The notes beneath the pieces were generated by a model that was given only the letters and a program-made list of their open reading frames with translations, was not told where the DNA came from and did not search any database. Below, piece by piece: positions 32,089 to 39,050 of a stretch of 39,050 bases of DNA. The DNA comes from a virus, in the IMG/VR virus record IMGVR_UViG_3300046837_000067, positions 1 to 39,050 of that record, one strand, 5' to 3'. The position numbers and the translations under genes were made by a program. Position 1 is the first letter of the stretch. Each line of letters starts with the position of its first letter.

Positions 32089-34068
32089 CTACGCCGCCTG
32101 TACTGGAGGAAGCGTGTTCTGGATACTGCCCGGTCCACCCGTGCCCGGTGAACGGGGAAGCGGGAGGGCGGCAGCGCCTTGCTCTACGACCTGTCCGGAT
32201 GTCGGGACGTTCTGGAGCCCGCCCTGTCCACCGGTTGCTTGGTTGATGAGTTGCCCGAACTGCGTGCCCGCACCACCCGTCTGGCCGTTGAAGATTTCGT
32301 TCATGTTCGGGACCTCGAACGCACGGAAGATCGAGCGCCAGAAGTTGGTGGCATTGATCGCCCCCATCACTGACTGTCCGACCGGCGTGCCGAGAGCCTG
32401 AAGCAGGCCCATCAGGTTCTGCTGCATCGTGCCCTTGGACAACTGCATTGACGCACCCATCGCGCGAGCCGCGTAGTTCATCAACATGTCCTGCTCGTTG
32501 ACGATCTCACGCGTACCGTTGATAGGGTTGCCCGTCACCGGATCGATGCGGGCACCGTCACCGAGAATCTTGATCTCGGCGGGGGTATCAAGGAACTGCT
32601 TGTCCATGGCGACCATCATGTTCGCCTGCACTTCGAGCGACATCTCTTCGTAGATACGCGCTTCGAGCGAGAGGCGGTTACCGGCTGCCTCACGGCGGCC
32701 GATGAACTCTCGGGCAGTCTGACGACTGTCACCTCCGAGCCCCTGAACGGCATCATCAACGATGCCTGTGCCCTGCTGCGCGTACTGGTTGACCATCGCG
32801 ATCCGCTGATCTGCAACGGTAAGACCGTTGAGGTCTTTCTGCATCGTCGCAATGACCTGTCCCGGGTTGCCATCCACCGGAATGAAGCGGCCGGGTCGGG
32901 CGTACAGGGACTTCGTGTTGAGGTTGGCCCCGCGATCGTAGAACCACATCGGATCGATCAGCAAGTCGGCCGAGTCGAGTGACTGGTTCAGGTAGCGGTT
33001 GCCGATGATCTGGAGCTTCTCGATGATCTCACCCTTGCCCGGCGCGTAGAAGTAGTGCGGGTCGGGAGTCGGAGAGAACGACGTGAAGGGGAGCTTCTTG
33101 TGCCAGAACGGATTCGGCTTGTTCCGGAGCATGTAGCGGCGGTTGGCAACCGTGATGACACGCTTCAGTTCCCCATCAGGGGTGAGTTCGGAAGGCACCT
33201 CGCCCCAGAACTCAAGGATTTCGATCGGGCGCGAGTACTTGTCCATCCAGCGAATCGACTCATCATCCATGCCAGCGCGGGTAGCGAAGCGCCGGATCAT
33301 GGACTGCTGGTCCGCGATCTGGGAGTTGACCCCACCCTCACGGCCGATGCGAGCGACTTCGCGGGCGTCGTAGATGCCCTGTTTCGCCATGTACTGCACG
33401 TCGTCCCAGTCGAGGAAGAAGCGACGGACGACCCACTTCATGTCCTTCAGGCGCTTGACGCCGGGCTGCGGGAAGAAGTCGAGGAGGTCCACCTGCTCAG
33501 TGACAGGGCCGTCGTAGGTGATGACGTTGCCCTTCTTGATTGAGCGGATGATCTTGCCCGAGATGGGCATGCGATCGATGGACTCCAGAATCTGGAACTC
33601 TTCCTTGCGGCACCAACCGTGTTGCTGGATGCCAACGCCATAGAGGTCAGCCGAGACGATGTGATCGACCTGCTTCATGAAGCAGTCGTCATCCTTCATC
33701 TGGGCGGCAATCAGGCCCTCCCACTTGCGACAGACGGACGAGTCATCAGGACCGTAGCCCACAAAAGCCATGATGGGATAGGTCGAGAGGGAGGTCGCAG
33801 CCTTACGGGCTGCGTCGGACCAGATCGCAGAGTAGATGAGCGGGATGTGGGCGTTGTTCTTGTGCGGGTGGAAGCGGCCAGTCCATGTGCCACGCCAGAG
33901 ATCGTACAGCCGGGGGAACCGTTGACGGACACCCGTGAAGTACATCTCGGAGAGCTTCATCCGCGACACGACCACGTCGCACATCTGGGCGCGGTATGCT
34001 TCCTCGCCCTGTGCCTTCTCGATTGCGATCGAGGAGTGGCTTGTCAGTGGATCGTTCATCAGGGGCAT
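32089..34068 (-). CDS. Portal protein
   Basis: A 659-residue protein. The N-terminal R-L-Y-D-L-W-R-G-T-W-T-G and R-F-H-P-H-K-N-N-A-H-I-P-L-I-Y motifs, followed by a long helical and beta core, fit podovirus-type portal proteins (600-750 residues). The C-terminus is Gly/Gln/Pro-rich, as in many portals. It forms the ring through which DNA is packaged. ATG is at 34068, with AAGGAG just upstream formed from the last codons of the exonuclease gene. It lies near terminase, scaffold and capsid genes, as expected. Confidence 0.78.
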   Translation of the reverse strand: MPLMNDPLTSHSSIAIEKAQGEEAYRAQMCDVVVSRMKLSEMYFTGVRQRFPRLYDLWRGTWTGRFHPHKNNAHIPLIYSAIWSDAARKAATSLSTYPIMAFVGYGPDDSSVCRKWEGLIAAQMKDDDCFMKQVDHIVSADLYGVGIQQHGWCRKEEFQILESIDRMPISGKIIRSIKKGNVITYDGPVTEQVDLLDFFPQPGVKRLKDMKWVVRRFFLDWDDVQYMAKQGIYDAREVARIGREGGVNSQIADQQSMIRRFATRAGMDDESIRWMDKYSRPIEILEFWGEVPSELTPDGELKRVITVANRRYMLRNKPNPFWHKKLPFTSFSPTPDPHYFYAPGKGEIIEKLQIIGNRYLNQSLDSADLLIDPMWFYDRGANLNTKSLYARPGRFIPVDGNPGQVIATMQKDLNGLTVADQRIAMVNQYAQQGTGIVDDAVQGLGGDSRQTAREFIGRREAAGNRLSLEARIYEEMSLEVQANMMVAMDKQFLDTPAEIKILGDGARIDPVTGNPINGTREIVNEQDMLMNYAARAMGASMQLSKGTMQQNLMGLLQALGTPVGQSVMGAINATNFWRSIFRAFEVPNMNEIFNGQTGGAGTQFGQLINQATGGQGGLQNVPTSGQVVEQGAAALPLPRSPGTGGPGSIQNTLPPVQAA

Positions 34069-34071
34069 CAG

Positions 34072-34665
34072 TTACTCCTTTACCCATCCGGGTAAAGTGA
34101 TAGGAACCCAGCCATGTCCGTTGAGGTGGACGCCGCCGTGCTCACAGATGTAGCGGAAGAGATCGTGCGTCAACTGCACATCGGAGCAGCAGTAGTTGAA
34201 GAGTTCACCCCAGCGCCCCTCGGCTGCGAGGGCCTTAGCGTGGGAGCCATGCTCGATCTTCCCCCGGCCGATGTTCTTCCGGCAGAGTGTGTCGAGCTTG
34301 AGGTCTCCAACTGAGGTCTTGATCCCACGTTCGGCGCATGTGCGACTGATCTCTGCGTAGAGATCAATGTGGCACCGGAGCGAGAGGTTCCTTCCGAGAA
34401 GGCCCTCGATGACAGGTACGTCGAATCGTGCAGAGCAATACCCAACGACTACGTCCACCGCTTCGAGGTGCTTGGCGGCGGTGAGGAGGGAGCTACGGTT
34501 GTCGTCGTAGATGTGCATCCACTTCGTCTTCGTGTCGTGGATACAGATCGCCGATGCTCCGCCCTCGCCTGCGCGTAGGGCATCCCACCCCGCCTGCTCA
34601 TCGTCGGGACGAAGATCGATGGCATGGCGCCGGGTCTCAAGGTCGAAGAAAGCGATACGGGGCAT
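34072..34665 (-). CDS. DEDDy 3'-5' exonuclease (RNase H-fold)
   Basis: A 197-residue nuclease. F-D8-L-E10-T is the first acidic pair, R-F-D82 the second motif, and Y158-x3-D162 the third, which places it in the DEDDy group (polymerase-like or RNase_H_2 type). The usual Asn before the second motif is replaced (G-Y-C-S). It stands between tail genes and the portal, unlike the two other DEDD exonuclease domains in the left arm. It may trim packaged ends, degrade host DNA or act on nucleic acid in the late phase. Start supported by TAGAAAGG. Confidence 0.75.
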   Translation of the reverse strand: MPRIAFFDLETRRHAIDLRPDDEQAGWDALRAGEGGASAICIHDTKTKWMHIYDDNRSSLLTAAKHLEAVDVVVGYCSARFDVPVIEGLLGRNLSLRCHIDLYAEISRTCAERGIKTSVGDLKLDTLCRKNIGRGKIEHGSHAKALAAEGRWGELFNYCCSDVQLTHDLFRYICEHGGVHLNGHGWVPITLPGWVKE

Positions 34666-34677
34666 GTCGTGCCCTTT

Positions 34678-34890
34678 CTACCCCGATGTGGGTGGAACGA
34701 CGCCTGACGGAGTGATCAGGACTTGGTGGATTCCGAAGTCGTTGATGAGGAGGACGACGCCGTTCACGAACGTGATCTTGTGGTAGGTGCCACCCTTGAG
34801 GTCGAGGATGTCATGTCCTACGACGCCGAGGTAGTTGTAGTTCGCGTGGTTCGCCGAGATGTAGATGTCGTACAGTCCACTCTTTGCCAT
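34678..34890 (-). CDS. Small hypothetical protein
   Basis: A 70-residue protein beginning MAKSGLYDIYIS, with alternating hydrophobic strands (about residues 15-60) and a Pro-rich end. It looks globular and beta-rich. ATG overlaps the stop of the tail gene by one base (TAATG). It may be a tail or fibre accessory (for example a tip or chaperone), but I see no family signature. Confidence 0.52.
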   Translation of the reverse strand: MAKSGLYDIYISANHANYNYLGVVGHDILDLKGGTYHKITFVNGVVLLINDFGIHQVLITPSGVVPPTSG

Positions 34891-36242
34891 TAGCTCTCCC
34901 TGCCGAAGCGGCGGTCGCGAGACCATGCCCTCGCTGCGGCGGCCGGATCGATCTTGGTTTCGACCTTCTCATGGATGAGGAAGGAGTAGTCGTAGGAGGT
35001 AGCGCCAGTGATCTTGACGACTGGTCCCGGGGCGGCTCCATTGAACTGCACGTAGATGACGGTACGGTGCTTCGGGAGTGCGTCACCCGAGGTGATGTTG
35101 TCGATGGTTACTGTTGTGGATTGGTTCGTTGCCACATCAGAGGTGACATTCCACGCGTGCGTGTGTGGATTCGCGGCGAAGTTACCGGTGCTCCCCGATG
35201 TGGCATTCTTCGAGCCGACGTTCCCGGGATTGTTCGTCACATGCGTGTGCGCATTCTGGATAGGTTGGCAGGCCACAGCCGTATGGTTGTGGATGAGACC
35301 ACCACCAGTTGTTCCAACTTGGCCGTCAGCCGATGCACCCTTCGCCCAAACGGCGTCGAGAGCAGTGAAGCGGGACCAACTTGCTGGAATGCCGAGGTTC
35401 GTACCGAGCCACAAGCAGATGATGTTCGTGGGAAGATCAGGAGAACTTGACTTCACGACATTGATCTTCGAGAACGGAGGCTCCTGACTCGCTGCGTTGA
35501 TCACCGTTGTCACAGACTGATTCGAGGGCGTCTGTGTTACAAGACTCACGGAGTGCGTGTGACCAGTCGTTGCAATGGGATCGGTGCCTGCTGGACCCGT
35601 ACCCGCAAGAGCCGCATTACCCGAAGTGGAGGTAACCGCTCCGTGGGTATGTGCCCCTTGTGTATGCGTATGTGCGGGTGAAGTATGCGTATGGGTGTTG
35701 CTTCCCCCCGAGGCGGCCGGGTCTGAACCCGCAACTGCACCCTTGAGGTATTGATCTGCATTCACGCGAGACCACCCAGCAGGGAGAATGTCAGTGCCGA
35801 AGAAGGCAATACAGCCGTTCGGCAGAGTTGTCGGAGAACCATCACTCTTGATCCAGATTACTTCAACGAAAGCTAAGTCGTTACTCGCTGTGTTGACTGT
35901 AATCGCTACCCCGGTGTTTGTTCCTGTTGCACTCGCCGAAGCGAAGGCATCATGGCCGTGGAGATCATCAGAACCCGTACTTGCAATCGTACCCGTGAGG
36001 ACGCTAATGGCATCACCACCCGGAGCGTTGATCGTGTGTGTGTGGGCGTTCTGGATCGGAGTATGCGACGGTGACGTGTGCGTGTGCGTCAGGAACCCGC
36101 GATCAGTGACGAGGTCAGTGTCGGCTCCGGGAGCCGCACCCAAGATGTACCGGGCGTCGAGAGTCGTCTCGCGTGTCCATCCCGGAGGAATCGAGGACGC
36201 GCCCGAGGGCCATGCGACGCAGATGTTAGCTGGAACCGCCAT
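34890..36242 (-). CDS. Tail collar/fibre protein with three histidine-rich repeats
   Basis: A 450-residue protein made of three tandem modules of about 120-150 residues. Each begins with a strand such as I-C-V-A-W, I-A-F-F or I-C-L-W, then I/L-P-x-x-W-x-R, a Gly/Ala loop, and histidine-rich motifs (HTHTSP, QNAHTH). These match phage tail-collar/gp12-type domains in which histidine pairs bind metal. The C-terminal 25 residues are basic (ARAWSRDRRFGRES). It probably binds host receptors or seals the tail. The gene lies between the terminase block and the portal. Confidence 0.7.
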   Translation of the reverse strand: MAVPANICVAWPSGASSIPPGWTRETTLDARYILGAAPGADTDLVTDRGFLTHTHTSPSHTPIQNAHTHTINAPGGDAISVLTGTIASTGSDDLHGHDAFASASATGTNTGVAITVNTASNDLAFVEVIWIKSDGSPTTLPNGCIAFFGTDILPAGWSRVNADQYLKGAVAGSDPAASGGSNTHTHTSPAHTHTQGAHTHGAVTSTSGNAALAGTGPAGTDPIATTGHTHSVSLVTQTPSNQSVTTVINAASQEPPFSKINVVKSSSPDLPTNIICLWLGTNLGIPASWSRFTALDAVWAKGASADGQVGTTGGGLIHNHTAVACQPIQNAHTHVTNNPGNVGSKNATSGSTGNFAANPHTHAWNVTSDVATNQSTTVTIDNITSGDALPKHRTVIYVQFNGAAPGPVVKITGATSYDYSFLIHEKVETKIDPAAAARAWSRDRRFGRES

Positions 36243-36471
36243 TGCGTTGTCCTCTCAGGAAGTCCTGAAGCTCGACCAACGACTGCTGGAGTTCCTTGAC
36301 GAGTTCACGGACGTTGGGTCCCCACGAGTGTGAGGTCAGCTTGGGGTAGGGATGGAGTTTCCGCGTCCCCGCCTCAGCCATGTAGTCCTCCTGCCGCACC
36401 GCAATGTAGAGGTCGGTGATGCGGTCGAAGGCTTCCTGCTTGCCGTCGTCATGCGTGATGAGCAACTTCAT
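36226..36471 (-). CDS. Small hypothetical protein
   Basis: An 81-residue protein beginning MKLLITHDDGKQ. It is a mixed alpha/beta protein with a helical C-terminal half (L-V-K-E-L-Q-Q-S-L-V-E-L-Q-D-F). Its end overlaps the tail gene start by 17 nt, and its start follows TAGAAAGG made from the upstream stop. No family is recognised. Confidence 0.55.
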   Translation of the reverse strand: MKLLITHDDGKQEAFDRITDLYIAVRQEDYMAEAGTRKLHPYPKLTSHSWGPNVRELVKELQQSLVELQDFLRGQRNGGSS

Positions 36472-36483
36472 GGTACTTCCTTT

Positions 36484-36717
36484 CTACATTGCTTGGAGGG
36501 CGGTGACAACCGCTGCGATGCTGGCTGAGGCAGAAGACATGTCGTTCGTGATCGCTGTCTTTGCTGCCTGCTGGTTTGCAGGCGAGAGCAACGAGTAGGG
36601 TGAAGCCCCGAGACCGTCATCAAAGATGCTATTGATGCGGTCCCGGTCAGTGATCAGTTTGTTCACGGCGGCGTTGAGCGCAGTCATCTGCGTCTGTACG
36701 GCTGCTGGCAGTGCCAT
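36484..36717 (-). CDS. Small hypothetical helical protein
   Basis: A 77-residue, Ala/Thr-rich, mostly helical protein (for example TQMTALNAAVNKLI near the N-terminus). ATG overlaps the terminase stop by one base (TAATG). Its position just after the terminase is usual for head or tail accessory genes. No motif assigns a role. Confidence 0.52.
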   Translation of the reverse strand: MALPAAVQTQMTALNAAVNKLITDRDRINSIFDDGLGASPYSLLSPANQQAAKTAITNDMSSASASIAAVVTALQAM

Positions 36718-38594
36718 TAGTACCCTCCGACTGGATTGACAGGATCATCGAGATACCCATCATCCGGCCCGTGCATCGGACCGTAACCATCGTTGAACTC
36801 CTTCTGGGCGTCGATCATGGCGAACACTTCAGCGTTCGTCAGGGGACGAGAGAAGGAACGGAGGTCATTGTCTCCCGGGTAACGGGGGATGTCGCCCTCG
36901 TCGGTGTCGGGTGTGCGCACGTCAGGACGCCGCCAGATGCCCTTGGCGAAGCCGTCAGTGATCGCGTCAGCAATGTCCTCGTGCGTGACTACGTCGATGC
37001 GGAGAATCTGGTTGAAGAGCTTGCGAACGACGGGTGGCAGAATCCACTGCCCGTTCTTGTCCTTGTGCAGAAGGATGCGTACGTAGCCCTCGGCCCAGTT
37101 ACCCGTGCCGGTGCGGATGCGCGCCTTCTTGTCCATCGTACGATTGAACTGAATGAAGTCGTCTTCTTTGAGGCGAAGGCCAGCGGCCTTTATGACTCCG
37201 AGCAATCGGTTCTTGTAGGAGCCAGCCTTCCCTCCGGGTTCCACCTCGTCCGTGAGGCACTTGACGCGAATCTGGCGTTTGCGCAGGTTGAGGAGAACCT
37301 TGATCAGTTCATCGTTAAAGTCTTCTTCACGCCACTCATTGGAGGCGCGGAGCAGATCGGTGTCGAGGTACATAAGACCATTGCGGCGGGCGTCGTGCAG
37401 CCAGACGCCGATCGCATTATCATCACCCTTACCAATCGTCTCCTTACGTTTGAACGCGGTGTCGATGTGGACTGAGGCAGCCTCGATGTGTCCGAGGGTC
37501 TGCATCTGGAAGTAGAAGTCCGTGTAATCGATGAAGAGGTCAGGAAGTTGGGACTCGATCAGTGGTGACAGATTCGAGGTGCCGGGATTGTTCTGCTGCT
37601 GACAGGCAAAGTCCTCAGCATTACGGCGCTTGGCTTCCTTGATCTTCTCCTTCGTCCAAAGGTGTGGGTGCGTCGGCTCGCCCGTCAGTTCGTCTTCGGT
37701 CTGCCAGAAGAAGACGTGCCACGAGCCCTTGCCGAAGGGCACCTTGTCGAACTGCATTGTGTTGGGGCAGGCCATGCCATTCCATGTGGCAATGCCTTCG
37801 TCCCGGAAGTGGCGTCCGGCCACGTCGTCATCGAGGTAGCGGGTGAGGACGAACATGAGGAGGCCGTTCTTCTGGAGGGCGTGGAAGGAGGCATTGACAG
37901 CCTCGTGCACGCCGATCATGTAGTTGCCGCCTTCACGGAGCTTGTTGATGATGATGGGGTCATCCCAGACGTGCACACGGTGGTGATAGCCGGTCATACC
38001 GGCACCGACGCCAGTGCTGCCGAAGGACTCCTCGGAGAGCGCGCCCTCGCGGCGGTAGCCGTGGGTGATCGAGTCGTCGGCCCACGACTTGGCGCCCTTC
38101 CGCCAGTTGCCGTAGAGCCAGATGAACCATGAGGCACCCCGATCGTCGCCGGTCGTGGACTTGATCGCCTTGACACAATCGACGGCAAGGGGAGCCGTGG
38201 CCGAACAGATCATCGTGCTCATGTCCGGCTCATCGAGGTGGTTCCACAGCATGGCCGCCTTCGTAGCGGTCAGGGACTTGCCGAAGTCACGGGGAAGAAT
38301 CACCGCGATGTAGTACTGTTCGGCAGCCACGTTCTTCATCCGCGAAAGGGCCTTCCAGCGGAGGATGTGATTCTGGAGCCACGAGAGGTAGGGTCCGTGG
38401 ATCGGCTCGTACAACCACAGGGGCTGCTCTGGGTGGGCGGCGAAGTAGAACTTCGTGCCCCAGCAGAGGTCGATGAAGTTGTGGAGCGATCGCGGATGCG
38501 TAGCCGGAGTCACTTTGTCAGGACCGAACCACTTGTTCGGGGCACAGATGGCTCGCCAGAGAATGCGTTCGGATTCTGTGTCCCAGCCGATCAT
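36717..38594 (-). CDS. terL: Large terminase subunit
   Basis: A 625-residue protein. The ATPase has I-L-P-R-D-F-G-K-S (Walker A type, near residue 100) and V-H-V-W-D-D-P (Walker B, near 207). The nuclease domain has I-D-T-A-F (near 376), and H-E-D-I-A-D-A-I-T-D-G near 540 is the last metal-binding segment. It drives DNA into the capsid and cuts it. ATG follows TAAGGAG, where TAA is the previous stop. It begins the run of recognised late genes. The family is secure; the exact packaging type is not. Confidence 0.88.
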   Translation of the reverse strand: MIGWDTESERILWRAICAPNKWFGPDKVTPATHPRSLHNFIDLCWGTKFYFAAHPEQPLWLYEPIHGPYLSWLQNHILRWKALSRMKNVAAEQYYIAVILPRDFGKSLTATKAAMLWNHLDEPDMSTMICSATAPLAVDCVKAIKSTTGDDRGASWFIWLYGNWRKGAKSWADDSITHGYRREGALSEESFGSTGVGAGMTGYHHRVHVWDDPIIINKLREGGNYMIGVHEAVNASFHALQKNGLLMFVLTRYLDDDVAGRHFRDEGIATWNGMACPNTMQFDKVPFGKGSWHVFFWQTEDELTGEPTHPHLWTKEKIKEAKRRNAEDFACQQQNNPGTSNLSPLIESQLPDLFIDYTDFYFQMQTLGHIEAASVHIDTAFKRKETIGKGDDNAIGVWLHDARRNGLMYLDTDLLRASNEWREEDFNDELIKVLLNLRKRQIRVKCLTDEVEPGGKAGSYKNRLLGVIKAAGLRLKEDDFIQFNRTMDKKARIRTGTGNWAEGYVRILLHKDKNGQWILPPVVRKLFNQILRIDVVTHEDIADAITDGFAKGIWRRPDVRTPDTDEGDIPRYPGDNDLRSFSRPLTNAEVFAMIDAQKEFNDGYGPMHGPDDGYLDDPVNPVGGY

Positions 38595-38603
38595 AACGGC
38601 TCC

Positions 38604-38846
38604 TTACTTGCGGTTGTAGTGGTTCTCAACGATGTCGCCATCGAAGATGTGATCCGTCAGTGTCTCTTTGATCTTACTGCGTGACGCCGACGCGCGAGGG
38701 CCTCGGAGTGTCGATGGGACGAACGAGTGTGATCCACCACCCCGCACCCCGTGAGCGCCAGCATGAGCGCCAGCAGTATGTGCCTTACCCTTCCCGTCAC
38801 TGTCCGTGTCGGGGCCGTTCTCGTCGTCTTCTTGACGCTCATCCAT
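38604..38846 (-). CDS. Small hypothetical protein before terminase
   Basis: An 80-residue protein beginning MDERQEDDENGPD. The first half is acidic and Gly/His/Ala-rich (disordered), the second half has a short basic stretch and S-K-I-K-E-T-L. It sits directly before the large terminase gene. A small terminase role is possible by position, but 80 residues and no HTH motif make that weak. Confidence 0.5.
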   Translation of the reverse strand: MDERQEDDENGPDTDSDGKGKAHTAGAHAGAHGVRGGGSHSFVPSTLRGPRASASRSKIKETLTDHIFDGDIVENHYNRK

Positions 38847-38847
38847 A

Positions 38848-39050
38848 TTACCTCTTGCGGCGTCTCGCCGCTTTTACCCTCGCTGCGGCCTTGGGCTTCG
38901 CGAAGACATTCACTGTCCGATACGTCGGTTCCGGGTGCATCAGCTTGTCCACTTCCTCAGCGATCTGCGCCGGGAGCGTACACGGGGTGGCAACGCGAGT
39001 CATGATGTCGATGTGCCCGGGACGCGGGCGAAGGTATCGACCTGAGTCGT
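38848..39050 (-). CDS. C-terminal end of an unknown protein (partial)
   Basis: The frame is open to the window edge and ends with TAA at 38848-38850, giving about 67 residues. The end is very basic (A-A-R-V-K-A-A-R-R-R-K-R). The middle has D-I-M-T-R-V-A-T-P-C-T-L-P. It is joined to the next gene by a 1-nt gap. The partial length prevents assignment. Confidence 0.5.
   Translation of the reverse strand, partial: DSGRYLRPRPGHIDIMTRVATPCTLPAQIAEEVDKLMHPEPTYRTVNVFAKPKAAARVKAARRRKR

Noticed and set aside
38604-38846. Small terminase subunit
   Set aside because: The position fits, but the protein is only 80 residues and has no helix-turn-helix or oligomerisation region that I can see.
70-38884. 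GCGAGGG as a polar KOPS-like signal
   Set aside because: The copies occur in both orientations along the whole window with no clear switch in strand bias.
1-39050. CRISPR array
   Set aside because: No regularly spaced direct repeats with unique spacers were seen.
1-39050. Phage RNA polymerase, as expected for a true T7 relative
   Set aside because: No open frame in the window has its size or motifs; it may be outside the window or absent.

Overview
This window is part of a double-stranded DNA tailed phage (or a prophage or environmental relative). It is almost fully coding, with roughly 60% GC by eye, short overlapping genes and a two-arm layout. A major capsid protein of the SU10/DUF5309 type, a portal, a large terminase, two T7-like tail-tube or nozzle proteins and a run of very large virion proteins point to a short-tailed podovirus-like virion. 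No tape-measure or sheath gene, integrase, repressor or phage RNA polymerase is visible here. The host is not certain. The clearest promoter (TTGACA, 17 bp, TAGGGT) and the GC content would suit a high-GC bacterium, possibly an actinobacterium, but no gene proves it.

Left arm (1-9434, plus strand) is a replication and nucleotide-metabolism operon. It opens with the end of a probable primase, then a promoter, a Sak4-like recombination ATPase, a probable ssDNA-binding partner, an HNH nuclease and a family A DNA polymerase with a degenerate uracil-DNA-glycosylase-like N-terminal domain. After these come a MazG-like/DUF6378-like protein, a T4-type lysozyme, a HAD-type 5'(3')-deoxyribonucleotidase, small unknowns and a DEDDh exonuclease.

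A 362-nt gap (9435-9796) separates the convergent arms. It holds several hairpins, a perfect tRNA-like T-arm plus acceptor 3' strand, and a shared hairpin terminator.

Right arm (9797-39050, minus strand) is the late operon and is read from high to low coordinates: large terminase, small genes, a tail protein with three repeated histidine-rich modules, a DEDDy exonuclease, portal, scaffold-like protein, capsid, and then a cluster of tiny basic genes, many starting with MA-x-R-K. These are followed by a glycosyltransferase, tail adaptor, nozzle-like protein, fibre, four probable ejected virion proteins (one with a GNAT-like domain), a small membrane protein and a 3-TM holin. At many junctions the stop codon is built into the next ribosome-binding site, so the late genes look translationally coupled.

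The parts most worth a second look are the tRNA-like gap, the MA-x-R-K basic-protein cluster, the GNAT domain inside a 1458-residue virion protein, the polymerase N-terminal domain, the exonuclease in the morphogenesis cassette, and a strongly recurrent 7-mer (GCGAGGG) found on both strands.
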